The notes under the pieces are model-generated. The model was not told where the DNA came from. It saw only the letters and a list, made by a program, of their open reading frames with translations, and did no database searches. 64,000 nt of DNA. Source: Anaerocolumna jejuensis DSM 15929 (lineage in GTDB: Bacteria; Bacillota; Clostridia; Lachnospirales; Lachnospiraceae). This document shows, in pieces, positions 6,857-16,342 of the stretch. Numbering within the stretch: the first letter of the stretch is position 1; every line of letters begins with the position of its first letter. The position numbers and the translations under genes were made by a program. Where the stretch lies: NCBI RefSeq assembly GCF_900142215.1, contig NZ_FRAC01000022.1:1-64000 (forward strand), written 5' to 3'.

Positions 6857-9800
6857 GTGAACAAGCTGCTGAATGCAAAGAGGCTTTTGCTGCTGATAAT
6901 AACAATTACGTTGTTACCAGCTATTATAACCTTTATCAGTCAAAAAGAGAAAGAAATGCCTAAGGGGCAAAAGGGATTTCTTGACTTGAGCAGTTGGGAT
7001 TTTAATCAGAACGGGAGTGTTAAGCTGGATGGAGAATGGAGATTTTATCCTAATTTACTGCTTACACCCCAGGATATGAATAAATTCCCAACGGCATCCG
7101 AACATGTCCAGGTTCCGGGCAGGTGGAGTAAAGGAGAGTTAAAAGGTATTCAAAAGGATGATGGTATTGGTACCTACCGGTTAAAAATTCGAGTTAATAA
7201 TGATTTGGATATTATGGGAATAAGAATAAAGAATATCCGCTTATCCTATAAAATATTTGTCAACGGAAAAGAAATGGAAAGCTGCGGTAATCCGGCAGCT
7301 GATGAAAAAAGCGGGTATGTTGCGAATAATCTGCCTATGACTGTATTTTTTCCTTTGAATAGAGAGAATGAAAATACTGGCACAATTGATTTGGTGATAC
7401 AAGTTGCCAATATAAACTATTATAACGGCGGAATTATCCAGAGTATATATTTGGGGAAGCAAAAGGATATTACATGGGAATATACCAGAGAAATCATAAT
7501 GGATGTTTTGATAACAGCCTTCCTTCTTTTGACAAGTACTTTTTGTTTTGTAATCTTTTTGAGAAAAAAGGATGAGAAAAAGTTATTATATATGGCGGTG
7601 GTTTGTATTAGTCTCGCATACATTACAGCAACGGCTAATGCAAAAGTCTTCTATATGCTGTCAGATTTTACACCCTATTTAATGGATATAAAGATCAGGA
7701 CCGCCTCTGTTGCTGTCAATATTATTTTTTTATGCTTATTCATTCGAGAAATGAGCAGGGAGCTTTTAACGGCAGCCTACATAAAATTAATTGTGAGCAT
7801 CATGATTTGCTGTATGGCTGTAACTTTAGCGGTACCCTACGGATTGATGGTGGTTTTTGAAAAAGGGGTAACAGCTATCTATCTATTGACATATTCCCTG
7901 GTGGCCCTGCGGATGGTCTACTGTATTATAAATAAGCGGCATAAGGGAATTTCCAGAAATGCAGTCATTTTTTTGATGTTTTTAGACCTGCAGTTTATAA
8001 ATGAATATATTTCGTCCATCCTTTATTATTCCTCTGTGGTAAAAAGCTTTTCAGTTCCGAATTTAACGTATATATTATTACTTCTTGGTCTGTGCTACTT
8101 GTTTGCGGATCAGTATTTGAAAGCATATAAAGATATAAAAATAATGAATGAAAATCTGGTTGCTGCAGATAAAATAAAAGATGATTTCTTAGCTTATACC
8201 TCCAATGAATTTAAATCACCGTTGTATACCATTACAAATATAACAAGGGGCTTATTAAACTTAGAAGCGGATATTTCTTTACAGAACCGGAAGGATGATT
8301 TGCTGTACATATCAGGTATTACAGAGAAAATGTCAGATTGGGTAAATGACATGATAGATTATCAAAACCTGAAAAATAATAAGCTGAAGTTAGTGATAAA
8401 GGATTTTGATATTTATGGGCTGGTAAATGCGGTCCTGGAAACAGTAAAGTATATGAATAGGGATAATGCCGTAGAATTGTTGAATGAGATACCCCAGGGA
8501 CGGTATTATGTTACGGCAGATGAAAACAGGATGGAACAAATCATCCATAATCTGATCGGTTATTCCTTAAAGGGTTCTGTGGATGGCTGTCTTAAAATCA
8601 ATGTGCAGGAGTCGAAGCAGAATATCCATATCTATTTATGGAGGACCGGCAAAGAGATGGATGATTACGCTCATAATGAACTTTTAAAGGAATATATTCC
8701 TGAGACCAACAGTGGGGCAGAGGGAAATGTTCCAACTGAAATTGGTATATATGTTTCAAAACTTCTTGCAGTCAATATGGGCGGAGATATCTGTATAGAA
8801 TCCGAAGGAGAGAAAGAATCAGCCTTTGTTATAAGGCTTCCTAAGGCTCCAAAGGCAAGAAAGTCCGAAAAGGTCCGCAGTACTATAGCAGCTAAGTCAA
8901 TGATAAAAAAGGGTGCTGTACCTTATTGGGAATGCCCTAAAACGGTAGAAACAGAGCTTAAGAAAACAAAAAAGCCTAAGATTTTACTGGTGGATGATGA
9001 TAAGGTCAGCATTAAGTTCTTATTTGATATCTGTAAGGATGAATTTGAACCTATTGTTGCCTATAATGGTGTACAGGCACTGGAAATTATTCATAGCGAC
9101 AAGAATATTAAGCTTGCATTGGTTGACACTGTTATGCCTGATATTTCAGGCTATGAAGTATGCAGGCGGATAAGAAGCCGGTATACCTTATTTGAACTTC
9201 CAGTCCTGCTTTTAACCGTGAGAAATGCTACGGAAGATATTGAAACGGGTCTGGAGGCAGGCGCCAATGACTTCCTAGTAAAGCCTTTTAATGCAAAAGA
9301 GTTAATCAACAAGGTAATAACCCTGAGAAAAATGCAGGAAGCCCTGCAGGATGCCATTAAAATCGAAACAGTATTTTTGCAGTCTCAAATTAAACAGCAT
9401 TTCTTATATAATTCCCTTAACAGTATTGTTTCTTTGTGTTACAGCGATTCTGAGCGGGCAGGAAATCTGCTGGGAGAATTGAGTCACTATTTGCGCAGCA
9501 TCCTGGAGATTGACCCTCATCATTCCTTTATTGAATTAAGAAAGGAAATATCCCTGGTCAACTCCTATTTAGAATTGGAAAAAGCGCGGTTCGGCCAGCG
9601 GCTGCGGATTTTATTTAATTATGACCCGGCTGTAGAGGATTATCAAATACCTGCTTTTCTAATTCAGCCTATAGTAGAAAATGCAATAAGACATGGGGTA
9701 ATGGGAAGAATGGCCGGTGGAACAGTGGCAATCTCCATTAAAAAGCAATTAAAGGAAATTGTAATAAGCATTAAGGATGATGGAGTAGGCATAGAGGAGG

Positions 9801-9952
9801 ATAAATTGCAGCTTTTATTAAAGGATACGTCGGATGGCAGTATCGGATTGAAGAATGTAAATAAAAGGCTGGAGAATGAATATGGTGAAAATCTGCATAT
9901 ACAGAGTGCAAAAAATGAGGGCACCTGTATAACAATGAGAATACCTGTATAA
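6857..9952 (+). CDS. Hybrid 7TMR-DISM sensor kinase with degenerate HisKA, receiver and LytS-type kinase modules
   Basis: A 1031-residue multidomain sensor. After an N-terminal membrane segment comes an extracellular beta-sandwich (about 40-200; LDGEWRFYPN) of the 7TMR-DISM extracellular type, then seven membrane segments (about 212-425). A HisKA-like helix follows, but the phospho-acceptor is replaced: TSNEFKSPL has Asn at residue 450 where His is expected. A weak ATPase domain (to about 680), a receiver domain (about 706-825; Asp757 in LVDTVMPD) and a LytS/His_kinase module come next, with His848 in KQHFLYNSLNS and an ATPase domain (IVENAIRHG; DDGVGI). Only the last module looks catalytically complete. 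The regulator at 9972 follows after 19 bp and is the obvious partner. The ligand is unknown; the fold binds carbohydrates in relatives. Confidence 0.9.
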   Translation: MNKLLNAKRLLLLIITITLLPAIITFISQKEKEMPKGQKGFLDLSSWDFNQNGSVKLDGEWRFYPNLLLTPQDMNKFPTASEHVQVPGRWSKGELKGIQKDDGIGTYRLKIRVNNDLDIMGIRIKNIRLSYKIFVNGKEMESCGNPAADEKSGYVANNLPMTVFFPLNRENENTGTIDLVIQVANINYYNGGIIQSIYLGKQKDITWEYTREIIMDVLITAFLLLTSTFCFVIFLRKKDEKKLLYMAVVCISLAYITATANAKVFYMLSDFTPYLMDIKIRTASVAVNIIFLCLFIREMSRELLTAAYIKLIVSIMICCMAVTLAVPYGLMVVFEKGVTAIYLLTYSLVALRMVYCIINKRHKGISRNAVIFLMFLDLQFINEYISSILYYSSVVKSFSVPNLTYILLLLGLCYLFADQYLKAYKDIKIMNENLVAADKIKDDFLAYTSNEFKSPLYTITNITRGLLNLEADISLQNRKDDLLYISGITEKMSDWVNDMIDYQNLKNNKLKLVIKDFDIYGLVNAVLETVKYMNRDNAVELLNEIPQGRYYVTADENRMEQIIHNLIGYSLKGSVDGCLKINVQESKQNIHIYLWRTGKEMDDYAHNELLKEYIPETNSGAEGNVPTEIGIYVSKLLAVNMGGDICIESEGEKESAFVIRLPKAPKARKSEKVRSTIAAKSMIKKGAVPYWECPKTVETELKKTKKPKILLVDDDKVSIKFLFDICKDEFEPIVAYNGVQALEIIHSDKNIKLALVDTVMPDISGYEVCRRIRSRYTLFELPVLLLTVRNATEDIETGLEAGANDFLVKPFNAKELINKVITLRKMQEALQDAIKIETVFLQSQIKQHFLYNSLNSIVSLCYSDSERAGNLLGELSHYLRSILEIDPHHSFIELRKEISLVNSYLELEKARFGQRLRILFNYDPAVEDYQIPAFLIQPIVENAIRHGVMGRMAGGTVAISIKKQLKEIVISIKDDGVGIEEDKLQLLLKDTSDGSIGLKNVNKRLENEYGENLHIQSAKNEGTCITMRIPV

Positions 9953-9971
9953 AAAAAAGGAAGTTGCATAG

Positions 9972-11108
9972 ATGGTGGCTATTGTTATCGATGATGAAGT
10001 GTTAGCAGCAGAGCATATAAGCAGACTATTAAGAAAATCAGGATTCACGGTCTATTGTTTTACAAATCCCTTTGAAGCATTAGAATATGACCCGATAAGA
10101 TATGCAGATGTATTTTATCTGGATATTGAAATGCCTGAGATCAGCGGACTTAAGCTTGCTGAAAATATACGTGATGTTAATATGGATTGTGAAATTGTAT
10201 TTATAACAGGGCACAATCAATATGCCCTGGAAGCCTTTGATGTAAGTGCCTTAGATTATCTCTTAAAGCCGGTTACTCCGGGGCAGGTCGAAAGGTCCAT
10301 CGAACGTATTATAAAAAGAAGAGGGAATAAACAATCTATAAAGGAAGGTAAAAGGAATAATAAAACGTGTGTAAAGGTATCTTTGTTTGGGAAAACATCC
10401 ATTTATAGAGAGGATGAAAGCAAAAGCCTCAGGTTTATGACAGTTAAGGCGGCAGAAGTTTTTTGCTTTATGTTGTTACAAAAAAGGGGTACCGAGGTAT
10501 CTAAGTGGAAGCTGATGGATGAAATCTGGCCGGATAAGGATGTAAGTAAAGGTGATATAAATTTGCGGAGTACAATAAGCAGATTAAATAAAACCTTCCG
10601 GGAGAATGATATCCAAATAGCATTGAAGTCCACAAGAAACGGCTATCAACTGGAGATATCCGAAGAAATAAAAGCAGATGTATTCCTATTGGAGAATATA
10701 GCTGATATAAATTATCTTATAACAGAGGATAATCTGCTAACCTATGAAGGGATTATTCTAAGCTATAATGATATGCTATTAGAGGACTTTGACAGCGGAT
10801 GGTGCGATATGTACAGGACACTGTATCATAGGTATTTTAAAATAGCAGCCCATAAGCTGATTGATTATTACAGAAAAGGGCAGCAGGATTCACTTCGGAT
10901 ATTAAATATTGTAGAAAGGCTTACCAGGTATGAGCCTTATGATGATGAAATAAGGGAGCTTGCATTTAGATTATATCACCGCAGTTACGGCAGGTCAGAA
11001 GCTATGAAATATTACCGGAATTATACAGAGCTCCTGAAAGAAGATTTGGATATGCAGCCGGGAGAAAAGCTAAAGGAATGCTATCAGACATTAATACAGG
11101 ATGCTTAA
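9972..11108 (+). CDS. Response regulator with receiver, winged-helix and BTAD (SARP-type) domains
   Basis: A 378-residue protein. The receiver domain (1-120) has Asp51 in YLDIEMPE and the conserved Lys in LLKPV. A winged-helix DNA-binding domain (about 135-220; GTEVSKWKLMDEIWPD, RNGYQLE) and a C-terminal helical BTAD repeat domain (about 225-375; LTRYEPYDDEIRELAFRLY) follow. This layout is used by SARP-like activators; joined to a receiver it makes a phosphorylation-controlled activator. It is co-transcribed with the hybrid kinase and ends at a strong terminator (11118-11157). The likely target is the surface-protein gene downstream, an inference from position. Confidence 0.88.
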   Translation: MVAIVIDDEVLAAEHISRLLRKSGFTVYCFTNPFEALEYDPIRYADVFYLDIEMPEISGLKLAENIRDVNMDCEIVFITGHNQYALEAFDVSALDYLLKPVTPGQVERSIERIIKRRGNKQSIKEGKRNNKTCVKVSLFGKTSIYREDESKSLRFMTVKAAEVFCFMLLQKRGTEVSKWKLMDEIWPDKDVSKGDINLRSTISRLNKTFRENDIQIALKSTRNGYQLEISEEIKADVFLLENIADINYLITEDNLLTYEGIILSYNDMLLEDFDSGWCDMYRTLYHRYFKIAAHKLIDYYRKGQQDSLRILNIVERLTRYEPYDDEIRELAFRLYHRSYGRSEAMKYYRNYTELLKEDLDMQPGEKLKECYQTLIQDA

Positions 11109-11117
11109 TAAAAAAAC

Positions 11118-11157
11118 ATGGGAGATAAGTCCAGATACTTATCTCCCATATTTTTTT
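11118..11157 (+). terminator. Strong rho-independent terminator
   Basis: A 13-bp perfect stem ATGGGAGATAAGT (11118-11130) and ACTTATCTCCCAT (11137-11149), then seven T. It closes the kinase-regulator operon. Confidence 0.92.
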
Positions 11158-11362
11158 GTATCAATATTTGATCGAGGTGTCAAAAGTTAATCTTAGCTTT
11201 TAATTCTGTATAATTAGAGTGCAAAAATGCAACGAAGCATCTTTCATAGAGCTTAGTATATTTTTATTATCCAAGTATATATCCAATAAACATACTATTG
11301 ACTTATAATATCTGAATCATACCTATGATTCCCCCAACAAATGCCCTGTATCCATAGAAAAC

Positions 11363-11575
11363 AGGCAGTTTGTATAAAATAGAAAGCTTCCTGCGCCTAT
11401 GGAAATGTATTAGAAGTCCTTTTTTCTGAAGCTTTTGTGCTATATCATCAAACAGATTGTCTGAGCTTTGCGAGTTATCTATTTGATGATATATCCAGCA
11501 CAAAAGCTTCAGAAAATTAGGACTTCTTATACATTGGAATCGAAGCAGGAAGCTTTCTATTTTATACAAACTGCC
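11363..11575. repeat. Long imperfect inverted repeat of about 210 bp
   Basis: Arms of about 95 bp: 11363-11394 pairs with 11545-11575 (AGAAAGCTTCCTGC / GCAGGAAGCTTTCT core), AGAAGTCCT near 11411 with AGGACTTCT near 11519, and CTGAAGCTTTTGTGCT with AGCACAAAAGCTTCAG near the apex. The apex lies near 11470. It may be a decayed inverted duplication, a MITE-like element or a long double-stranded RNA. Short frames inside it on both strands are by-products of the symmetry. Confidence 0.75.
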
Positions 11576-11735
11576 GTCCCCTTGCGAAAAACTGCTCTTT
11601 GTCAGCCTAATCTCATATCCATGTTACAAAATCCACCTTTCCCCGACAGAATAAGTTATATTGCAACAAATTTGCAACAGTTAGTCTGATAAACTCTTTT
11701 TGTAGAAGTTCTGTAATCATGTGAACTGACTACCT

Positions 11736-11840
11736 GGAAAAAGTTTGCACATGAGGGGTGTGCAGCGTATTTTCCGGCAGGAAATCATGGCTTTAAGCCG
11801 GTGCAAATAAATGATATGTCATCTGCCCCGACTGGCATAT
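11736..11840 (+). promoter_or_regulatory. Candidate structured 5' leader RNA of the surface-protein gene
   Basis: Nested stems precede the 11863 gene: GGAAAA (11736-11741)/TTTTCC (11770-11775) enclosing TGCACA/TGTGCA (11746-11764), then CCGGC/GCCGG (11774-11801) and ATATG/CATAT (11814-11840). The loop GGGG (11755-11758) could pair with CCCC (11826-11829) in the last loop, making a long-range contact. I cannot match it to a known riboswitch class. It ends 23 bases before the start codon. Confidence 0.4.
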
Positions 11841-11862
11841 ATTAAATTTTAAAGGAGGACTC

Positions 11863-14800
11863 ATGAAAAAATTATTAAAAAAATCTATATCATTTTTTCT
11901 GTCCCTGTCATTAGTACTGGGACTTGCAACAACTCCATCCATGGTTGCTAAGGCGACTGCTTCGGGCGGAGAGACTACCACCTTTGATAATTTTGAGGAG
12001 GATGTTGATTTTATCCGTAACCAATCGGCACAAAATGGATTGTCCTGTGATGTGAATGGATATAAATTTACAATGTATACGACCAGCGATCTTCCGGATA
12101 GTAGTTTATCTGTGGAATATAAGCTAATCGGAGGAAGTTATGGTAAATATCTAAGAGCGTGGATTGATTGCTACCCAGATAACGACGAGGTAGACAGATT
12201 AATACATAAGCTTGTAATATCACGGAGCGATGGAAAAAGCTTTGATCTTGACTCTGTTGTTCTAGCTTACTGCGATGTATATACGTCGTATACCGATATA
12301 AAGCTGACGGGATACAAGAAAGACATTCCTGTTGATGATGCCATTGCAAATCAATCAGGAAATTCAATAAAATATAAAGAATATAGCGGCGGAGATAACC
12401 TTATATATGACTTATCAGATAAAAGTGCTTTTAAAGGAATTGATTCCTTCGTAATCTCCGGAGGCCTTTCTTCAAAAGTTAATGTAGGTTACTTTATTAA
12501 AAGCATCACTGCCAGTGAACACCAGGAAACCACAAATACAGCACCCACTGCAAAGAACGTAAATATAACACCGGATAGCTATGGAGAGTATCTGGATGGC
12601 ATTTATGATTTTCAGGATGCAGATGGGGATGATGAAGGGGAAAGTTCCTTTCAGTGGTACCGAAGTGATGATTTAAACGGTACGAATGAAACAGCAATTT
12701 CGGGAGAAACTGCCAAGCGATATATCATACAGGAAGAGGATTTCAAGAAATACCTTCGGTTTGAAGTGACTCCAAAGGATGCAGGCGGCCTTGCGGGAAC
12801 TCCTGTAAAAAGCGGTTATTTTGAAATTATGCAGTATAATAATCCGGTTGATGCAGAGCTGAATGCTTTAAAGGTAGCAATTGAAAGCTATACAGCCGGA
12901 GGTAATACAGGCCTTTTTCAGGCAGAGGTAAACAAAGAAGATAAAACGGTAACTGTAACAGGAATTGCGAGTATGGCGGGCCAAACCCTTGCCCTTACTA
13001 TTCCGGCGGGTGTAAAAGTAATATGGGATGCCAATTTTAACGGGAATGGGAATGACATTGTGGACTTACTGCGTATTAACGGCGCAGGATCATTTGAATT
13101 AGGTGAGAATGGTGCTCTTACAATGGTTGATTACAGTGGTCTGTATGATCACAATGCCTTAAAAGCCGGAGATGAAATATCCAGTATCCTTATAAAGGGA
13201 GGGGCAATAGATGTACCTTCCGGTCACGCAATTTACACTTCAGGAGAAAATACTTCTGTTGAAGTGTCAGGCGGCGGTTTAAACAGCTTTAAAGGAGATA
13301 CCATTTATACAGTCGGCAGCCATTCTGTTGTTAAGATTAGCGGTGGAGGTGTATATTCATCGGATGGTGCATCCATCAATTCCAATGGGGATGTCCTGAT
13401 TAGCGGAGGAAAGGTTGACAACAATAAAGGCTGGGCTGTTTATTCCGGAGGTAATGTAAGCATATCCGGCAAGGCTTTTGTTACTTCTGGCCAAGGTGTT
13501 GCAATTGAACTGAAAAAAGCCGGTACTATTGAGGTGATCGGCGGAATAGTGTTTGCCTGCTCCGATATGAATTCAAATGCCGTGAGTGTGTATAAAGTAC
13601 CTAGATATTCTCAAATTCTGACCGGAGAAGGTTATGGTACGATGATATCCTGGGAGAGAACCAACAAAAATGTAACTTATGCATATGGAACTAAAAAGGA
13701 TTTATACATTTTTAATTCAAAATCAGTAGTTAAGTGGACAATTGAGAATAACAAGCCTGGAATAATGGTTGATAATGGTAACTATAAAAGATTTATCCCA
13801 GTGCTTAGTGTTACCGTAACAGGCGCACCGGAAGCTCCTGTAAACCGCACAGTCACCTTTGAGTATGGTGATCGTGACCCCATAAAAGAATCAGTGCCGG
13901 ATGGGACAAGTCTTGGAAGTGATATCTGGCCTGCTGACCCGGTAAGGGCTGGTTACACCTTTGAAGGCTGGTACACTGGAGAAAATGGCAGCGGAACCGC
14001 TTTTACCTCCAATACGGCAGTAAATACCGATATCATAGTCTTTGCGAAATGGGCACCTGTTACCGAAAATCCGGGCAATATAACAGTGACTTCCGTAACA
14101 ATAAAATCTGCACCTGTTAAAACTACCTATCATGAAGGAGAAGCTCTTGATCTTAGCGGACTTGTGGTAACTCTTAATAAAAGTGATGGCAGCAGTGAAG
14201 ATGTCCCCTATGAAGATTTTGGTACTAAAGGTATCACAACTAATCCTGCCAACGGAAAAGAGCTTATAACAGAATCTTCCGTTGTTATTATTACATATAC
14301 GACAGATAACCGGGATGTACTTCAGAAATTGACAATTACACCTGCGGGTGCCGAAAATCATACAGTTACCTTTCAGTACGGCGGACTTGATACTATAACA
14401 AAATCGGCGCATGACGGGACAGGCCTTGGAAGTGACAACTGGCCTGCGGACCCGGTAAAAGCAGGCTATACCTTTGACGGCTGGTTTACGGGAGAAAACG
14501 GCACCGGCAGTGCCTTTACTTCCGGGACAATCATAAATGCCGATATAACGGTTTATGCAAAATGGACTGCTGACATAATCGAAAGTCCGGGCAATAATAA
14601 TCCCGGAACACCATCAACCGGAACACCGTCAACTGGTACACCGTCAGCTGGTGCACAGACAGCCGGCACAGAGCAGATTACTGTTGATGTAAAACAGGGT
14701 AATACAAATAGTATTGCATCACAGATTACCATTGAAAGAACCACCAAAGAAAACGGAGAGAAATCAGATAAAGTAACCTATCAAAGCGATAAAGCTGCTG

Positions 14801-16185
14801 AGACGGTGCAAAAGTTAAAAGCAGAAGGAAAAGATACAGCAAGAATTGTAATACCCGATGAAAAGGATGAAGTATCTGAGACAAGGGTCAATGTATCAGT
14901 TGCATCTTTAGAAACTTTAGCTGATGGGGGAATCAGCCTTCAAATTGATACAGAGGAAGCAAAAGTCAGTCTGCCAAAAGAAAGCGTTAAAAGTGCCAGT
15001 CAGTTATTAACAGACGCTCTCTACTTCCGTCTGGTGCCGGTTAAGAATGATGCGGAGAAAAAAACAATCTCTAATCAGGCAAGGCTTAATGCAGCGCTGG
15101 TAAGCAGCAACACGAACGCTGCGGTATCCGTTATAGGCAATCCCATTACAATTGAGACTAATATGCCCTCCGCTGATACAGAAATAATTCTGCCATTGAC
15201 AGGTATCACTATTCCGGCCAGTACAGCAGCCAGAGAAGATTTCATAAAGCAATTAGCAGTATATATTGAACATTCGGATGGTGATAAGGAGCTGGTACAG
15301 GGAGAACTTGTAGAATACAAGGAAGGTCTATATGGAATACACTTCCATATTACAAAGTTTAGTACCTTTACGGTAGTAAAAACAGATGCCTTCTTAAAAT
15401 CTGCAGCAAAAGAAATCACCAGGATTACGGTACCTTCAAATGCCGTGATTAAGGGAAGCAGTATTACTGCATCCGTATCAAATGAAATCAGCAGTTTAAC
15501 TGTAAAAGCCGCAGTAAGTAAAAACGCAGCGTGGAAGTTATATACGGATAAAGCCCTTAAAAAGGAAGCAGCCAAGGGTAAGCTGGTTCTTAAAACCGGT
15601 GTTAACACAAGTTATATTAAAGTAACCGCACAAAATAAGACGACAAAAGTATATAAATTAAGTATTACAAGAAATAAGTCCGCTAAAGCAGTTATTACAA
15701 AGGTATTAATACCGGAGAAGGCAGCAATAAAAGGAAATACCATTACTGCCGCAGTAGCAAAGGAAATGACTTCTCTTACAATAAATGCCAAGGTAAGCAG
15801 TAAAGCTACTCTAAAGCTCTATAGCGATAAGGCTTTAAAGAAGGAATTACCAAACAGCAAGGTTGACTTAAAGGAAGGTACTAACACCGTATATCTTAAG
15901 GTAACAGCTGAGAATGGGACCTCAAGTAAGGTATATACACTAAAAATTACCCGCAAAGTCCAGGTATATAAGAGCCATGTCAATCTTGGTTTAATCGGCA
16001 GCAAAGATTATGCCAATAATGTTGCTGAAATATTTGAGCAGGATTATAAAGGTACCAATGTTGTAGTTGAGAAAAAAGGGGAATATTACCTGGTATCAAT
16101 AGACTTTAAAGACGAAACAGCAGCTAAAACAGCCTGTGAGGATATGATCCGCAGGGGATATATTATTAACTATTATTTTAAGTAA
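11863..16185 (+). CDS. Large secreted surface protein with InlB-type repeats, cadherin-like domains and SPOR-like tail
   Basis: A 1440-residue exported protein with a clear signal peptide (residues 1-32, ending VAKATA) and an AAAGGAGG site. Regions: an unknown N-terminal domain (40-225); an Ig-like domain (227-322); a Gly/Ser-rich beta-helix-like stretch with repeated ISGG motifs (about 330-600); an InlB B-repeat/Flg_new module (664-730; FEGWYTGENG); a bacterial Ig-like domain (about 740-825); a second InlB-type module (834-900); a Thr/Pro/Gly linker (911-935); two cadherin-like beta-sandwich repeats (1187-1275, 1280-1365; SDKALKKE-type motifs); and a C-terminal SPOR-like domain (1367-1440). 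There is no LPXTG motif; the SPOR-like tail could bind peptidoglycan instead. The role is probably adhesion or cell-wall association. Control by the adjacent regulator and the structured leader is inferred. Confidence 0.85.
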   Translation: MKKLLKKSISFFLSLSLVLGLATTPSMVAKATASGGETTTFDNFEEDVDFIRNQSAQNGLSCDVNGYKFTMYTTSDLPDSSLSVEYKLIGGSYGKYLRAWIDCYPDNDEVDRLIHKLVISRSDGKSFDLDSVVLAYCDVYTSYTDIKLTGYKKDIPVDDAIANQSGNSIKYKEYSGGDNLIYDLSDKSAFKGIDSFVISGGLSSKVNVGYFIKSITASEHQETTNTAPTAKNVNITPDSYGEYLDGIYDFQDADGDDEGESSFQWYRSDDLNGTNETAISGETAKRYIIQEEDFKKYLRFEVTPKDAGGLAGTPVKSGYFEIMQYNNPVDAELNALKVAIESYTAGGNTGLFQAEVNKEDKTVTVTGIASMAGQTLALTIPAGVKVIWDANFNGNGNDIVDLLRINGAGSFELGENGALTMVDYSGLYDHNALKAGDEISSILIKGGAIDVPSGHAIYTSGENTSVEVSGGGLNSFKGDTIYTVGSHSVVKISGGGVYSSDGASINSNGDVLISGGKVDNNKGWAVYSGGNVSISGKAFVTSGQGVAIELKKAGTIEVIGGIVFACSDMNSNAVSVYKVPRYSQILTGEGYGTMISWERTNKNVTYAYGTKKDLYIFNSKSVVKWTIENNKPGIMVDNGNYKRFIPVLSVTVTGAPEAPVNRTVTFEYGDRDPIKESVPDGTSLGSDIWPADPVRAGYTFEGWYTGENGSGTAFTSNTAVNTDIIVFAKWAPVTENPGNITVTSVTIKSAPVKTTYHEGEALDLSGLVVTLNKSDGSSEDVPYEDFGTKGITTNPANGKELITESSVVIITYTTDNRDVLQKLTITPAGAENHTVTFQYGGLDTITKSAHDGTGLGSDNWPADPVKAGYTFDGWFTGENGTGSAFTSGTIINADITVYAKWTADIIESPGNNNPGTPSTGTPSTGTPSAGAQTAGTEQITVDVKQGNTNSIASQITIERTTKENGEKSDKVTYQSDKAAETVQKLKAEGKDTARIVIPDEKDEVSETRVNVSVASLETLADGGISLQIDTEEAKVSLPKESVKSASQLLTDALYFRLVPVKNDAEKKTISNQARLNAALVSSNTNAAVSVIGNPITIETNMPSADTEIILPLTGITIPASTAAREDFIKQLAVYIEHSDGDKELVQGELVEYKEGLYGIHFHITKFSTFTVVKTDAFLKSAAKEITRITVPSNAVIKGSSITASVSNEISSLTVKAAVSKNAAWKLYTDKALKKEAAKGKLVLKTGVNTSYIKVTAQNKTTKVYKLSITRNKSAKAVITKVLIPEKAAIKGNTITAAVAKEMTSLTINAKVSSKATLKLYSDKALKKELPNSKVDLKEGTNTVYLKVTAENGTSSKVYTLKITRKVQVYKSHVNLGLIGSKDYANNVAEIFEQDYKGTNVVVEKKGEYYLVSIDFKDETAAKTACEDMIRRGYIINYYFK

Positions 16186-16225
16186 TCAGGATATAGCACA
16201 TCAATAAAGAGTCTATACCATGAAT

Positions 16226-16262
16226 AAAAGGGTGTGGTTCCGCTGGAGCCACACCCTTTTAT
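16226..16262 (+). terminator. Rho-independent terminator of the surface-protein gene
   Basis: Stem AAAAGGGTGTGG (16226-16237) pairs with CCACACCCTTTT (16249-16260), with terminal T residues. Confidence 0.9.
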
Positions 16263-16342
16263 ACGTAAAAACACAGAATTTTCCTCGCTGTGTATTTTAT
16301 GATATAATTTATATAATAATTTATTGTTTGGGAGGATGTATA

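Noticed and set aside
11303..11689. Short frames on both strands around the long inverted repeat
   Set aside because: They mirror each other because of the palindrome and lack start signals.
13891..14412. 173-residue minus-strand frame
   Set aside because: It is a shadow of the well-supported surface-protein gene on the plus strand and lacks a ribosome site.
16220..16342. N-terminal extension of the 16343 gene
   Set aside because: It runs through the terminator hairpin of the previous gene; GTG 16343 has a proper GGAGG site.
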